64,000 bases of DNA from Antedon mediterranea (lineage: Eukaryota > Echinodermata > Crinoidea > Comatulida > Antedonidae). The stretch covers positions 26,162,070 to 26,226,069 of the forward strand of contig NC_092671.1 of the NCBI RefSeq assembly GCF_964355755.1, in the 5' to 3' direction. Of the stretch, positions 1 through 12,269 are shown in pieces. The number at the start of each line of letters is the position of its first letter. The stretch's first letter is position 1. The notes under the pieces were generated by a model. That model was not told the origin of the DNA and did not search any database. It was given only the letters and a program-made list of their open reading frames with translations. The translations under genes and the position numbers were made by a program.

Positions 1-2080
1 TACATGGCATTTTTATATATTCATCATTTTACATAAATTAAATGAACAAAGTTTGTTGTTTAGTGTTGGCGGTTAACAATATTGTAGATAAGCTATTTTT
101 GTAATTTTATTATATAAATATATTTTTGTACGACGTGTAGATTGTTAGAATTACAATTAGAAAAGCAAAAGGCGAGGTTTACTTAGTTGTATAATTTTAA
201 TAATAACAAAGGTTGAGGGTTTTAGAGCCTCCAAATAATTATTATGCAATTTTATAGGATATAACATTGTAATATTTAGTTGAAGTATAATATATGAATA
301 TGGGTCGTTTATAGACACAATTTCCTCTCCAGTTTGAAACAAAGTATTGGGTAATTATAATGGTAATGATATCAATCAGTTTATCTGCAAGAATTAGTAA
401 TTTCCAGAATATGAAAACATTTATTATATAAACATACAGTAGCATATGCTGGCTAGGGTCGTATGTCTTTTACCAGATGGTAAAAGACATACCTTATGTA
501 TTTCTTTGCCCACTGAATTATTTTAAATAAAACGTCAATAATCCTACTGAATAAAACAATCATAGAACTTGTGTTTTGTTTACTAGTTTGTCAAAATACG
601 TCCTTTAAGAAAATGCGATTAAAATATTTACTATCCAGTAAAGCTATGTAGGCCTATCCATCGTGGTTTATCTTGTTCTTCGTTCACACACATAACAACA
701 AAGATATACCCGTTGTAATCCGGTAATTGATATTTCTGTCACATGTCTAACTTTACATCGAACCTATCAGACTTCGGCCTACCGTCGAATGCACCTCTGA
801 CAGCAGCTATTGGAAGACCGCATCGAATCAGACTAAAGCTTGGTTCGCACTAGGACGCAACGCAACTTAACAAGCGAAAGTTCAAATAACCTATCGCTTG
901 TGATTGGTCAAATAACTAACAAGTTGCTGTTGTGTTTGATGTGCCGCCATATTTAAATTGGTCACAATGCACATAGTTGCTTTCGGCATCCCTTGTACGG
1001 CTTCAGTAAACCTTTTGTTTTAGCAAAAAGTGTGTGTTACGTCGTAAGACAAACAATCCGCCAAACATTTCATCTTGTCAAAATGTTGGGATACAAAGTA
1101 AAATTATAGGTAGGCCTACAGTTTAAAGAATTTGCTTTATGCGTACGCTACCTATACAAATCTATTCGTTTAACTTTAAACAACACCGCTCAACGGTATT
1201 TTTAAAAACATTTCTAACCAATCACATCGTGAAATATTTCGAATACCACAACGCATTACAAATAAACAAGTCAACACGACAACAATGTTGAGAAGGCAAG
1301 GTAAGCTGTGTTTATTGTTTCTTTTCGATAACCTTATTGATGAATTGTTTACCAATTAGCTAAGAAGTATAGTTATACAGTTCGTTGGTAATAAGTTTGC
1401 AATATATCTATCAGTAATATTACTGTAACATGTGGTTATTTCGATGTCTTATAAGCTCAGACAAACTATAACGAGAGGCTAACACTGAAGATAGTCTGCT
1501 ATAGCGTTTTACAAGTCATCGCAATTATTTATTGTTTTATTATTATTTACTACAATATAAATAATATTATAGTATAGTTGAACAATTGCATATTATACTG
1601 TAATACTATTATATTTTGTAGCATTTTATACTGTAACTTTTGCCTACACGACATTTTACAGTAATATTAATAATACCTGTATTGTTTTGTAATACATTTT
1701 AATATTACATAATGTTTTTATTTTAATACAAATGCTGTATATTTATTGTAAAGTACAGTAATTGTATTAAATAGTATATTTTAAATACTAAATTATAATA
1801 ATATATAAACTATAATTATTATAATGTATAATAATATATTATTTATTATTATTATTTATCATTACATATAATAACTTAATGTAATATTAACATGGAAACC
1901 AACAATATAATAACATGTTTAATGCAATATAATATCAACATGCATTATTATAATGAATTATACTTTATGTATTTTACCTACGCATTATGTTAGAATAGAA
2001 ACCGAAATTTAAATAAATACGGTACTAATAAATTGACAACAAATTGCAATATTCTTTAAAAGTTAAACTATTGGTTGAAA
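1..2080. other. Intergenic, AT-rich
   Basis: Contains the hairpin at 461-494 and a fragment of the AAGCTTGGTTC family at 835-930. A plus-strand ATG followed by a donor (1285-1301) is unsupported. No gene seen. Confidence 0.5.
461..494. repeat. Perfect hairpin, 15-bp arms
   Basis: GTATGTCTTTTACC and GGTAAAAGACATAC face each other across AGAT. The word CTTTTACCGTA recurs elsewhere (13230, 27930), so it may be the core of a small foldback family. Confidence 0.6.
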
Positions 2081-2089
2081 CACGTGATT

Positions 2090-2287
2090 GTACACATTTT
2101 GAATGTGGCTGTACAAACAGTACTAACAAAATAACTATACTTTGTGTACACGTTTTGCCTGTTTAATCTAGATGTAATTTTAAATGTAAATATGTACATG
2201 TTTGTATGATGTAGTATGTTTAAGCGGATATTAGCCCTTGATAGCATTTGCAGCAATAAAGAAATTGAATTGAATTGAAAAAAAAAT
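2090..2287 (+). mobile_element. LINE 3' end with (ATTGA)n tail
   Basis: Ends GCAATAAAGAAATTGAATTG and AATTGAAAAAAAAA. This kind of pentanucleotide tail is typical of CR1/L2-like elements and is also seen, reversed, at 42494. The 5' edge is uncertain. Confidence 0.45.
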
Positions 2288-3078
2288 GTAAACGTGATCA
2301 TATTGTGCAGTACCATCATTCCTTATACATTGTCTTCCTCGGTTTAACTTTAAAAAATTAGTTAATTAATTCAGGGAAGAGTGAGAAATTGTAATCTTAC
2401 TTTTCCCTGTTTAATTATTGTAATAAATATCCACTGTCAATTTAAAAAGCTATTTCAATTTAGGACACCTGAGTATAAATTTTAAATAAGTACAATTTAG
2501 TATTTTATTTATCTTACGGGAATACTTTTATAGACAAAAATACCTATTTAAATCAATGTGAACATTCATGAAAACAAATTTATATTAAGTTCAACCTTTC
2601 AGCAAATCTCTAATGATTATAGAAGTTTATATTTTGATTAATGTATCGGTCTTAATCCTATATATTTGCCCATTAGTTACACCAGACATTTAATTACCTA
2701 AACCATTATAACATATTGTAAATAATCTTTAGAATATAAAGAATGAATGAACAGCACCAGAAAGTGAGAGGTTCCCAATCAAAATAATCACAATTACTGT
2801 CGAAAAATGGGAATGTTACTATATAAGTTTACTTTATAACATAGATGATAGTTGTTTTGTATTAGCAGGACGACATCAGAGCAGTATTCTTGATGTGTTC
2901 CGACAGTATGGAATTTTTTGAAAATTATACTGTAGAAAAAAAAGCAAAAAATAATATTAATGAAATTAAATAAATTCATATCTTTCCAAAGATAGGAAAA
3001 TGTAAAATGAATAGATTGATTAGATGACGATCTAGTGAAGGCAAGTGGATGAAAGGATGATACAAGAAACATCTTCTT

Positions 3079-3201
3079 CTGGAGACCCACTTGATAGTTT
3101 GATTTAGTTCACTTTTGGGAATCCTGTCTCTCTGTATTGTTTGTTATTTTTTTGTTATAATTATGTGAGACGAAATAAATAAAATGAAATTAAATGAAAT
3201 T
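3079..3201 (+). mobile_element. LINE 3' tail, second copy of the same family
   Basis: GGAGACCCACTTGATAGTTT through GAGACGAAATAAATAAAATG and an AAATGAAAT tail; nearly the same as 33713-33830. Confidence 0.6.
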
Positions 3202-3702
3202 GTGTTAAAGTAAAACATACAAATTGTTTCAAATAAATACATTTACTTTTAAAACAAACATTAGCAAGTAAAATAAATAAATACAAATTACAACAGGCGC
3301 CTACTTTTCAGAATAATTATATTCATTGTAATATTTTATCTGTACAATGCTTTCTTAAGTTAAGATTTTTGGCTATGGATATACTGTATTATGTGATCAT
3401 GGTATTCCAAAGTAAAAAGATGAATGAAATGAATGGATTAAACTTGGTCTGGAACTTAACTTAACCCGGTCCTTTATATTAGTTTTCGTTGTTAGTTAGC
3501 ATTGTACAATACTGTAAACTATTTTCACATTTCTTGTTTATTATGCAAATGTTGGGAATAATAAAAATGTTTCTTTTGGTATCTTGATAGTTTCACTTTC
3601 ACTTGATAGTTAATAAACTAATAATTGCCCATACAATGTTAGTTTTGTTATTATTCAAATCTGGAACAATCTTGTTTGAAATAACAACAATCAGGAACAT
3701 AC

Positions 3703-6700
3703 CTGCTGGTGCTGGTTCTTCTGCTGGTGCATTTGCTGCTGCTGGGTCTCCTAATAATAACAATAATAAATGTACACTGATACAAACTGAATAATACAGA
3801 CGTAAATAAACTATTATCTTATATTGTTGCATTTAATAGCTAAAATACTGTAGGCCTAGTTTCTAATTTCTAAATATTTTTCTCCCTATTTGGTATAGAA
3901 TAACATTCATTAGTCACTCTAATCAACGTCGTATCAATATAGAGTAATTTCAATCATCTGTGACTTTTATCCGGGTTATCGGAATTCCATTTCACTCGGC
4001 TGTCACTCTTGAAAATAGAATTTCATCTTTTACCGCATGGAATTATTGTACCATAACAGTCATTCATTATGTACATTATAATATGGTTTTATAATGTTAC
4101 TTACCATCTACAACTGTACTGTTTCCTGCTAAAAAGTAAAAAGTAACAGTATTTTAAATAACGCATAAGGATAATTTACAATGATGAATGAACGACCTGT
4201 TACAACGCAATAATGATTCATTAGAAACCATACGTCATGTTAATGTACAGTTATCCATGGAATATTCACATTTAATAGTATTCAATGTATGTTTTTTGTT
4301 TCGAGGAACTTTATCTTACATTAGGGTGCATTATAAGAAGCCTAAGTGTATGCTTGTCATCTGATTGGCTTGTTTCTTATTACGCGCCGTGCATTATTTT
4401 TCCCATAATATGAACAATTTTTTTCCCGAGATTTCACAAGGTGAATGCGAATTAAGGCTGCGTGAAAAGTGTATTAGGCCTACCTGCACTATTTGCAACT
4501 ACTGTACCATTTCCTGCTGAAATGTAAAAGTAATAGTCTTATAATGATGAATGAAAGAACTCTAAAACACTGTCTAATAGTGCCCATATATGGACATGAT
4601 GCTGTCATATTACTACCATATTTAGGCACATTACATACTTTTTGCCAAACTAGTTTGATAGTATAGACAGAGCTTATCAACACACAATAGTGGTTCATTA
4701 GAAACTGAAACATACGTCACGTTAATGCATTATTATTTTTTAAACAATGGCTAATTCGTCCATACGAGTACCCAAAATAAATTGTATCCAACTAAATTCA
4801 AACATGGCTAATTATTTGTTTTTAAAGTAATTTTAAAATGTTATTTGTTCTCACTTACCTGCTGCACCATCTCCAGCGTCTACAACTGTGCCATCGTCTG
4901 AAATTAAAACAAGTCTCCTTTTATCATATTATATGCATTCATAATGCAAGAAATGTAGGCATACCAGCAATTAAAGCAAGATGATTCAATTTAAATAAGA
5001 TAAGATAACAAACGGCTAAACAACGTGTTTGTTTTTGGGTGGATAAGAATGACTCAGATAAATAATCAGGAAGAACTAATAGAGACGGAGGGTTCGCTTT
5101 TAGGTAGAATACACTAATATTAGGCCCTTTTTGTATTGCAATTTATATTTCGTAACACAGTATTTACTATTTTTTATTCAATATTTATAGTATACATTCA
5201 AAAAGAAATACATAACATGGATGCAATATCAACATCAATTATAAATTATTAATTATAAACAAAAATAGTATTATATTTCATATCTCTTATCAACAACAAA
5301 CATTATCTTTTCACAACAATAACAAAAAAGGAGAACAATTCCTGTAGCATCAATTACAGATATTGATATAAAAATACCATTATTTTTATTAGCCTATAAT
5401 AAAATACATAATACTGTTTTGGAATAATATGCAGACAAATATCGTACCTTGGAAGTTGACTTGATTGGCTAAAAATAAAAATAACATTAAATTTAATTTT
5501 GTTAGCTCGTAAAATATGTATTTGAAAAAAAGGAAATGACATTTATCCTGATCAGTCCGTCATTCAATTGGTCAGTATGATATCATGGCGGTCAGTCAAT
5601 TAGTTTGGCAAATAATTCCGTAATAATGGGTTGTGAAATTGTTTCCGATGCTGAAACTTGTTATCAATTATACACTGATCTAGATGTGAAATGTTCTCAG
5701 TTTTGTAGAATCTAAAACACGGATTACATGTTAAATCTACAGTTTTTCCTTATATTGAAGCGAGTAGCGTACCGTCACAATTGGGAATCGACGACGAGGC
5801 AATGGAACGCATATTCGTTGTTAATATACAAGTTGGGAATTTAGGACGTAGATGTACCTACCAGCTGGTTCTACAAATACGCTAGTTTTCTGTAGTATGC
5901 AAAAGAGTGTGTAACTTGACTGAAAAACTGCGAACTTTGATCTACCGCCGCGGCGGTGGGAACTTTTACAACGAACATTCTAGAAACAAGTCCATCCCAA
6001 ACTCATGGCGATGTTATTCAGGCCCAAGCCAGAAAAACTTTTTATGGTTCGGGAGAACTTTTAGTCGCGTGAGTTTACCGTCTAAACATCTGACACACTC
6101 GAACTTTTAGAAGAATAAGTACAATTAAACGTATGGTCAGCCTATAAATTAACGGCTGCAACCGTAAATTTTCTATCTTGGCAAGGCGAGCTCAGAATTC
6201 TGTTGCAAGCTTGCCTTGGTGAAACTATATACAATGTGTCATGTGAATTACATTCAGAAACATCAAATCAATTTTCATTGAAACTATAATTTTCTTAGAT
6301 TCTTCAGAAAGAAAGAGAGACAGACTTACATAGTAAATTGACCTAATTGGAACACTGAATCCAAAATAAATGTTTAGTAAACGATTATTGATATTCCAAT
6401 TTGTTTTTCAACTCGAGATTAGTGTATAAAATTAAGCCAATGGACGAAACAAATTAACTTATGTTTCTTACTTACCATCACCTGCACTTTCCTCCACGGC
6501 TGTACCGTCGACTTCAGCTGTACCGTTGTTTGTTGCTGTACTATTGTCTGACAAATTAAAAACAATAGTGCGTTTATTCATAGACCTAAAGCTTGGTTCT
6601 TGCTTGATCGCAACGTAAGGACGTGATTAGAACGTAAGTAATTTCACCAATCACGACGCGATTGGTCAACCGAACTGTTGCTTCTGATTGGTCAAGTGTT

Positions 6701-9700
6701 CAAGTAAGAACCAAGCTTCAGGATCAGTTGTAATGAACCGTAAAAAGCCTGGTCCTCCAACATAAAACAATTTGTCTATCCCAAGTGTACACAAAATAGA
6801 ATGAATACTATTAGTAATTACATTGTGTTTGTTTTACTGTTTCTTACCTGCAGCAGGTACCTCTGCAGTATCTCCTAAAAATTAAAACAATATTGTGTTT
6901 TGCATCATAAAGGTTAAAAATGGTTAAATTGACAATATTTAGATTTATTCTTTAGATGGATAGGGATGACGAAATGGTTAAAAACGGCTAGCACTGCGAG
7001 TTAGTTCTTAGGTGGACATGGGTGTGACAAACTGGCTGGGACCGACTGGACTGCGGGTTGGTTCTTAGATGGACACAAATGACAACATTGTTAATTAGTC
7101 TAGATTGCCATTAATTCTTAGGTTGACATGAATGACGGCTACCACTACGAGTTAGTTTTAAGGTGGACATGAGTAACAAAATAGTCAAAACTACTAGAGA
7201 TTTCAGGTGGAAATAAAGGATTACAAACGGATAAATTGCGATTTAGTTCTTAGGTTGACATGGTTAAAAATGGTTAGATCGCAGTAAAAAACCAAATACA
7301 CTTTTTCAGACTGAAGTTTAAGATTGTTGAAGTGTGACCCACACTGACACTAGAACAAGTTAATGATGTAGTAGCTTACCTCCTTCAGCTGCAGCATTTT
7401 CTTCTGAGAATAAAAAAAAATATTTCTCGTATAGACATATGGATCAATCTTAACTTTATCAACAAGTAACTCTAACAACAAGTAAAATGGTTAAATGAAA
7501 TTTGAAGAAATTGAAATTTTAATTACCACGCAATAAGCCTATACAATGTGCCCATCCCATATATAGAATACATATACGATACGTTATGATACACCATGGC
7601 TTATATCAAACACCAATATTATTTTTTTATATAATAAAGGCGAACGGTAATATTACACAGTAGTCTAATTGAATCAACAATGCTATGCCTATACTATGAA
7701 ATACATAATAAATAATAATATTTGAGATATAGCATACCTTGCAAATTGACTTGATTTTCTACAAAAATAAATAGAAGAACAAAATTAGAATTAACTCAAA
7801 TATTAAATTTTATTTATTTCAGTTCAGCAAGCTTTTCTACGGTTCGGTACTGTTTGTACAAATCATGTTACATACATTTAGGCCTAGATATATTAAGAAC
7901 AACTAAACACACACACAATAGAATTATTTGCATTAGAAAGGCATTCTTATACTAAAATATATTAATATTAAAATCAATTCCCAAATTCGACAGCGATTTT
8001 GATGACCTACTACTATTACACAAATAGGTATATATTATAATTTGTTTGAATTTTACCTACCTAATGCAGCCATTAGTTTTGCTCGTTTTGCTGAAAATAA
8101 ATTAAATGTAAAATGTTCATTTTGATTTAACATATTAACAGGCTCATCATTAAAACAATAATATTATTTTACCATAGTTTCAGTTTAGTTCATCACAACC
8201 ATAATGCATCTTCACAATTGTAAATATCATTACAACAATAATAATATATAATCATATTCGTCATCATCTTTGCCACCTACATCATCGTCATCATTATTGT
8301 ATTGTTGTATCATCACGATTATTGCCCTACCTCATCACCACAGTCATCATTGTATCGTCACCATTATTGCCACCTATATCACAACTATCATTGAATCGTC
8401 ACAACCGTCATAATTATTGCCACCTATCCACCACCACCATCATTGTATCGTCAAAATTATCACCATTATTGCCCCTACATTGTCATCCCTACATTATCAC
8501 CGCAGTCATTATTGTATCGTCACAATCGTCACAATTATTATCACCTACATCGTTACCACAACCATCATCTTTGTATCATAACAATTTTCATCATTGTTGC
8601 CACCTATATCACCACCATCATTGTATCGTCACGATCATCACCATTATTACCATACATTGTCACCGCAGTCATCATTGAATCGTCACAATCGTCACCATTA
8701 TTGCCACTTATATCTTCACCACTTTAATTGTATCGTCATAATCGTCACAATTATTACCATTGTCACCACCATCATTATATCTTTACAATTGTCACCATTA
8801 TTGCCACCTATATCAACACCATCATCATAATTGTATCGTCACAATCATCACCATTATTGCCACATACATTGTCACCACCATAATTGTACCGTCACAATCG
8901 TCACCATTACAGTATTGTCAATTACATCGTCACCACCATAATTGTATCGTCACAATCGTCACCATTACAGTATTGTCAATTACATCGTCACCACCATAAT
9001 TGTATCATCACACTCGTCACCATTACAGTATTGTCTATTAAATCGTCACCGCCATCATTGTATTGTCACAATCGTCATTATCACAGTATTGTCAATTACA
9101 TCGTCACCACCATCATTGTATCGTCACAATCGTCACCATTACAGTATTGTCTATTAAATCGTCACCGCCATCATTGTATCGTCACAATCGTCACTATTAC
9201 AGTATTGTCAATTAAATCGTCACCGCCATCATTGTATTGTCACAATCGTCATTATTACAGTATTGTCAATTAAATCGTCACCGCCATCATTGTATCGTCA
9301 CAATCGTCACCATTACAGTATTGTCAATGAAATCGTCAACGCCATCATTGTATCGTCACAATCGTCACCATTACAGTATTGTCAATGAAATCGTCACCGC
9401 CATCATTGTATCGTCACAATCGTCACCATTACAGTATTGTCAATGAAATCGTCACCGCCTTCATTGTATCGTCACAATCGTCACCATTACAGTATTGTCA
9501 ATGAAATCGTCACCGCCATCATTGTATCGTCGCAATCGTCACCATTACAGTATTGTCAATTAAATCGTCACCGCCATCATTGTATCGTCGCAATCGTCAC
9601 TATTACAGTATTGTCAATTAAATCGTCACCGCCATCATTGTATATCACAATCGTCACCGTTACAGTATTGTAAATACACAGTCACTGCCATCATTGTATC

Positions 9701-10137
9701 GTCACAATCGTCACAATTACAGTATCGTCAATACATCGTCACCGCCATCATTGTATCGTCACAATCGTCACCATTACAGTATTGTCAGTACATCGTCACC
9801 GCCATCGTTATATCGTCACAATCGTCACCGTTACAGTATTGTCAATACATCGTCACCGCCATCGTTATATCGTCACAATCGTCACCGTTACAGTATTGTC
9901 AATACATCGTCACTGCCATCGTTATATCGTCCACTATATTGTCCACTCAAATGAAGGAAATTATTTAAGTTGTATATAATACGTATAATAGTTCTTTCCA
10001 TTATCAATATAAACTATCAACGCCTTTATCATTCTATCATTCTTATTACCACAATTGATCAAATTACCTGATGGTGAAGAATAGGTTATTGCTATGCATG
10101 CAAATGCAATAGCGAGTAAAAGTGCTGTCTGCTTCAT
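3703..10137 (-). CDS. Gene A: micro-exon gene for a secreted acidic protein, paralogue of gene B (3' end not found)
   Basis: Exons in transcript order: 10068-10137 (signal peptide), 8061-8090 (AKRAKLMAAL), 7738-7758 (ENQVNLQ), 7380-7403 (EENAAAEG), 6848-6874 (GDTAEVPAA), 6476-6547 (72 nt), perhaps 5862-5870 (EPA), 5448-5468 (ANQVNFQ), 4859-4897 (DDGTVVDAGDGAA), 4484-4516 (AGNGTVVANSA), 4105-4128 (AGNSTVVD) and 3703-3750 (GDPAAANAPAEEPAPA). All have AG/GT borders and phase 1-1. The 72-nt exon reads DNSTATNNGTAEVDGT then AVEESAGD. The product is a cysteine-free, acidic, Ala/Thr/Val/Asn-rich chain with four N-glycosylation sequons (NST twice, NGT twice). The N-Q-V-N-F/L-Q exons match the V-N-F-Q start of the gene B cassette, so A and B are probably paralogues. 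I could not identify the terminal exon. Function unknown. Confidence 0.7.
4105..4897 (-). repeat. Gene A: three duplicated exons with the (N/D)-(G/S)-T-V-V motif
   Basis: Exons 4859-4897, 4484-4516 and 4105-4128 all encode a small acidic block around G-T-V-V or S-T-V-V. Their introns are also alike: about 4105-4250 and 4484-4730 share GATGAATGAA, TTCATTAGAAAC and CATACGTCA in the same order. This is local exon-plus-intron duplication, the process that built the longer gene B array. Confidence 0.65.
5862..5870 (-). CDS. Possible 9-nt micro-exon of gene A
   Basis: The minus strand reads TTTGTAG, AACCAGCTG, GTAGGTA: acceptor, nine bases, donor. It would add E-P-A in phase 1-1, and E-P-A also occurs in the 3703-3750 exon. 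The pyrimidine tract is weak and chance occurrence is quite possible. Confidence 0.3.
6589..6719. mobile_element. Short palindromic MITE in a gene A intron
   Basis: Ends are inverted repeats beginning AAGCTTGGTTCTT; the right end reads AAGAACCAAGCTT. Inside are several ATTGGTCAA boxes. Related pieces lie at 835-930 (AAGCTTGGTTCGCACTAGGA) and 41720-41800 (GCGTGGTTCCGAC), so this is a dispersed family. Confidence 0.6.
6941..7280. repeat. Degenerate minisatellite in a gene A intron
   Basis: About six diverged units of 50-60 bp built around GTTAGTTCTTAGGTGGACAT, GACAAAATGGTTAAAA and GGCTAG. There is no splice pattern and no open frame. Confidence 0.6.
8250..9940. repeat. Minisatellite (58-bp unit) inside gene A intron
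   Basis: From about 8860 the array has a 58-bp period. Units contain CATTGTATCGTCACAATCGT, CACCATTACAGTATTGTCAA and a variable TTAAATCGTCACCGC block. Before 8860 the same ATCGTCAC/CACCATCATT words occur in less regular order. Open frames here (His/Ser/Ile-rich) are by-products of the repeat. It lies between the signal-peptide exon and the next micro-exon of gene A. Confidence 0.85.
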
Positions 10138-10155
10138 CTTTATTTTTTACTAGCA
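10068..10155 (-). CDS. Gene A signal-peptide exon
   Basis: The acceptor is TTTTTTTTTAG, followed by 18 untranslated bases and ATG at 10135-10137. It reads MKQTALLLAIAFACIAITYS then SPS: K/Q n-region, a strong hydrophobic core and a polar cleavage region. It ends in phase 1 with CAG then GTAATT. No in-frame ATG is seen upstream within the exon. Confidence 0.75.
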
Positions 10156-10159
10156 CTAA

Positions 10160-11340
10160 AAAAAAAGAAACAATATTTCATGCATCTATATTTCATTAAA
10201 AATATTTCTAATATATAATTATATATAGTACACGAGTTTTGTCATATTGCATTTATTGTTTATTTACAGATACAATCTGTATAGATATATTTTATTAAAT
10301 TTATAGTTTATGATATAAAGAAAGAAACATTAAATTAGTGGACAAAATGGCATTAACAATCAACGTAAAATGAGACCGTTTAACGTTAAAAACCTTCTCT
10401 TTGTTTTTGTTCTTTTTTAGATATAAGGTTTAACTTACATATATGTTCCCATACGAAGTATTAATTAACAGTTTTTTAAAGAAAATTTCTTTCAATAACA
10501 ATAATATTATGTCTTTTACATTTATCCATGTTTATAATTTGAAATATTTGTTTTCGGAGATTTATCCATATAAGAACCAAAATGACAAGGAGGATTGTTT
10601 TTCATTAAAAAACAAATGATGGGTTGAACGTTTAGTAGTTTCGCGTTTTATGACACATATATTCAGCAAGTAGTTGATCAAACAATAATGTAACTACATC
10701 TTGTCTGAGTAGTAGCAAGATAATTTACTTCTTTTAATATGCAACATAAGTAAATCTTACCAATGTATTACGTACTTTTGCATTCGTGTTGTTTATTAAC
10801 AGAATAAACATTCACATTTTTGGGTAATTGGGTTTTTAAGATTTCCTGTGTAATTTATGTGTAATATGTACATTTGTATCTAAGACAACATTATATTTAT
10901 TTGCAACAAGGTTGTACTAATTTTGAATTGAATTCCTGTCTACACTTTTCGTCTTCAAAAAATAATGATGATAATGTATTACTTTTTATTTGAATGTGTC
11001 AAACATTAGTAAGCCTATTAGTTGATGTCATTATGTTACAACACCAAAACAAAATGAATATTAAAGATGTTTTGTCTCTGAAGTATGTAAGATAAAGATA
11101 AATAAAAACAATGATTTCATTAATAAAGCTGAAACTTACCAAACCTTCTTTAAGTTAAGGTTTTTTCAGGTAAATATATGTTTTTTCGATAAAATGATCA
11201 GTGAATAACTACAATGTGACATTAAAATTACATTATTATTTTAACAAAAAACATTTTTTTTGCTTAGAGGTATCCTTAAAATAAACAATAATTATTATTT
11301 GCTAATCATATAAGTATACATACACCTTTGACAGATTACT
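10160..11340. other. Intron and upstream region of gene A, no other feature
   Basis: AT-rich DNA between the signal-peptide exon and its candidate leader exon. Apart from the alternative donor at 11140 I see no exon, repeat or RNA. Confidence 0.5.
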
Positions 11341-11343
11341 TAC

Positions 11344-11400
11344 CGGATTAACGTAATAATATCAAATGGAGTGTACAGTATGTCCGCCAACAAATACCAA
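11344..11400 (-). other. Gene A leader exon (candidate, 5' edge approximate)
   Basis: The minus strand shows AATCCG then GTAAGTAATC, a strong donor about 1.2 kb before the signal-peptide exon. The exon end resembles the gene B leader (ATTATTAC, GTAAGTAA). A second good donor (GGTTTG then GTAAGTTTC) lies at 11140, so either or both may be used. No convincing TATA box is seen. Confidence 0.35.
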
Positions 11401-11676
11401 ATCAAAGTGACCAAGCCAAATTATGTTCATTGGTATTATATCTCAAATTAGTGACGTATATGTTAGTTAATTACAATTGGAGTTGGTGGGGATTAGTGTA
11501 ATCCCTGTATAGAATTCTTTATGACATCAGTTCAATAATCGATTTAATCCTAATTCTAAAATTCTGATTTGGTATTGATTGAATCTTATTAACTGACCTA
11601 ATAAAAACAATATGTATATTTCTGTTGATACTTATATTGTTTCTGCAAACTTTAGCTCTACCTCTTAATAGGCCTA

Positions 11677-12265
11677 CAGGTCTACCTCCAATCAAAGGTC
11701 AATGTTTGGGACACAGATGGAGCAGCTAATGATAAAAGACAGGTAATAATACAAAACGGAAAGACGATTCAGCACAATTATATTTATCCGCTTTGATATG
11801 CATTTTATAAGCAATAAATAAACTTTTCCCCAAACTTTATTTTCAGGGAGACTATGGGGTAGTACTACTAGGGATAAAGATGCAATAAAGCAAACATTTT
11901 GAAAACATTGTCGAAAATGATATTTTTTTAGTCACGCGAATGATGTAAACTGCTGGCCGCTTGGCGAATGCACGAAATAAACAAAGTAAAAAATTGAATA
12001 TTAAATTACGTTTTTTAGTAATTTATTTGATATATTATAGCAACATTGTCAATATCAAATTACGGATTGTTAAACACCTTTAAAAACTTGATAAATACAA
12101 AAAAAAAATGAATATGAATTTTGTCTAAAGTAAGACATTTTGGCCACAAAGTGGGATGTTTCGGCACAAAAGTGGGCCGAATCGTCCCACCAAAAAATTG
12201 GGCCGAATCATCCTAGGCCGAATTGTCTCAGGGCCGAGTCGTCCTGGATTCTGGAGGTAGACCTG
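11677..12265. mobile_element. TA-target MITE with internal GGGCCGAATCGTCC repeats
   Basis: Terminal inverted repeats CAGGTCTACCTCCA and TGGAGGTAGACCTG are flanked by TA on both sides (11675-11676, 12266-12267), as in Tc1/mariner-type elements. The right part holds several diverged copies of GGGCCGAATCGTCC and a CACAAAGTGGG motif. No transposase ORF. Confidence 0.65.
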
Positions 12266-12269
12266 TAAC

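Noticed and set aside
1285-1301. Plus-strand ATG followed by a consensus donor
   Set aside because: Five codons only, no signal peptide or downstream exon recognised.
3068-3090. Candidate terminal exon of gene A
   Set aside because: In-frame stop exists, but it abuts a LINE tail and the acceptor is weak.
8322-9979. Several overlapping His/Ser/Ile-rich open frames
   Set aside because: They read through the ATCGTCACC minisatellite in several frames with no splice or start signals; by-products of the repeat.
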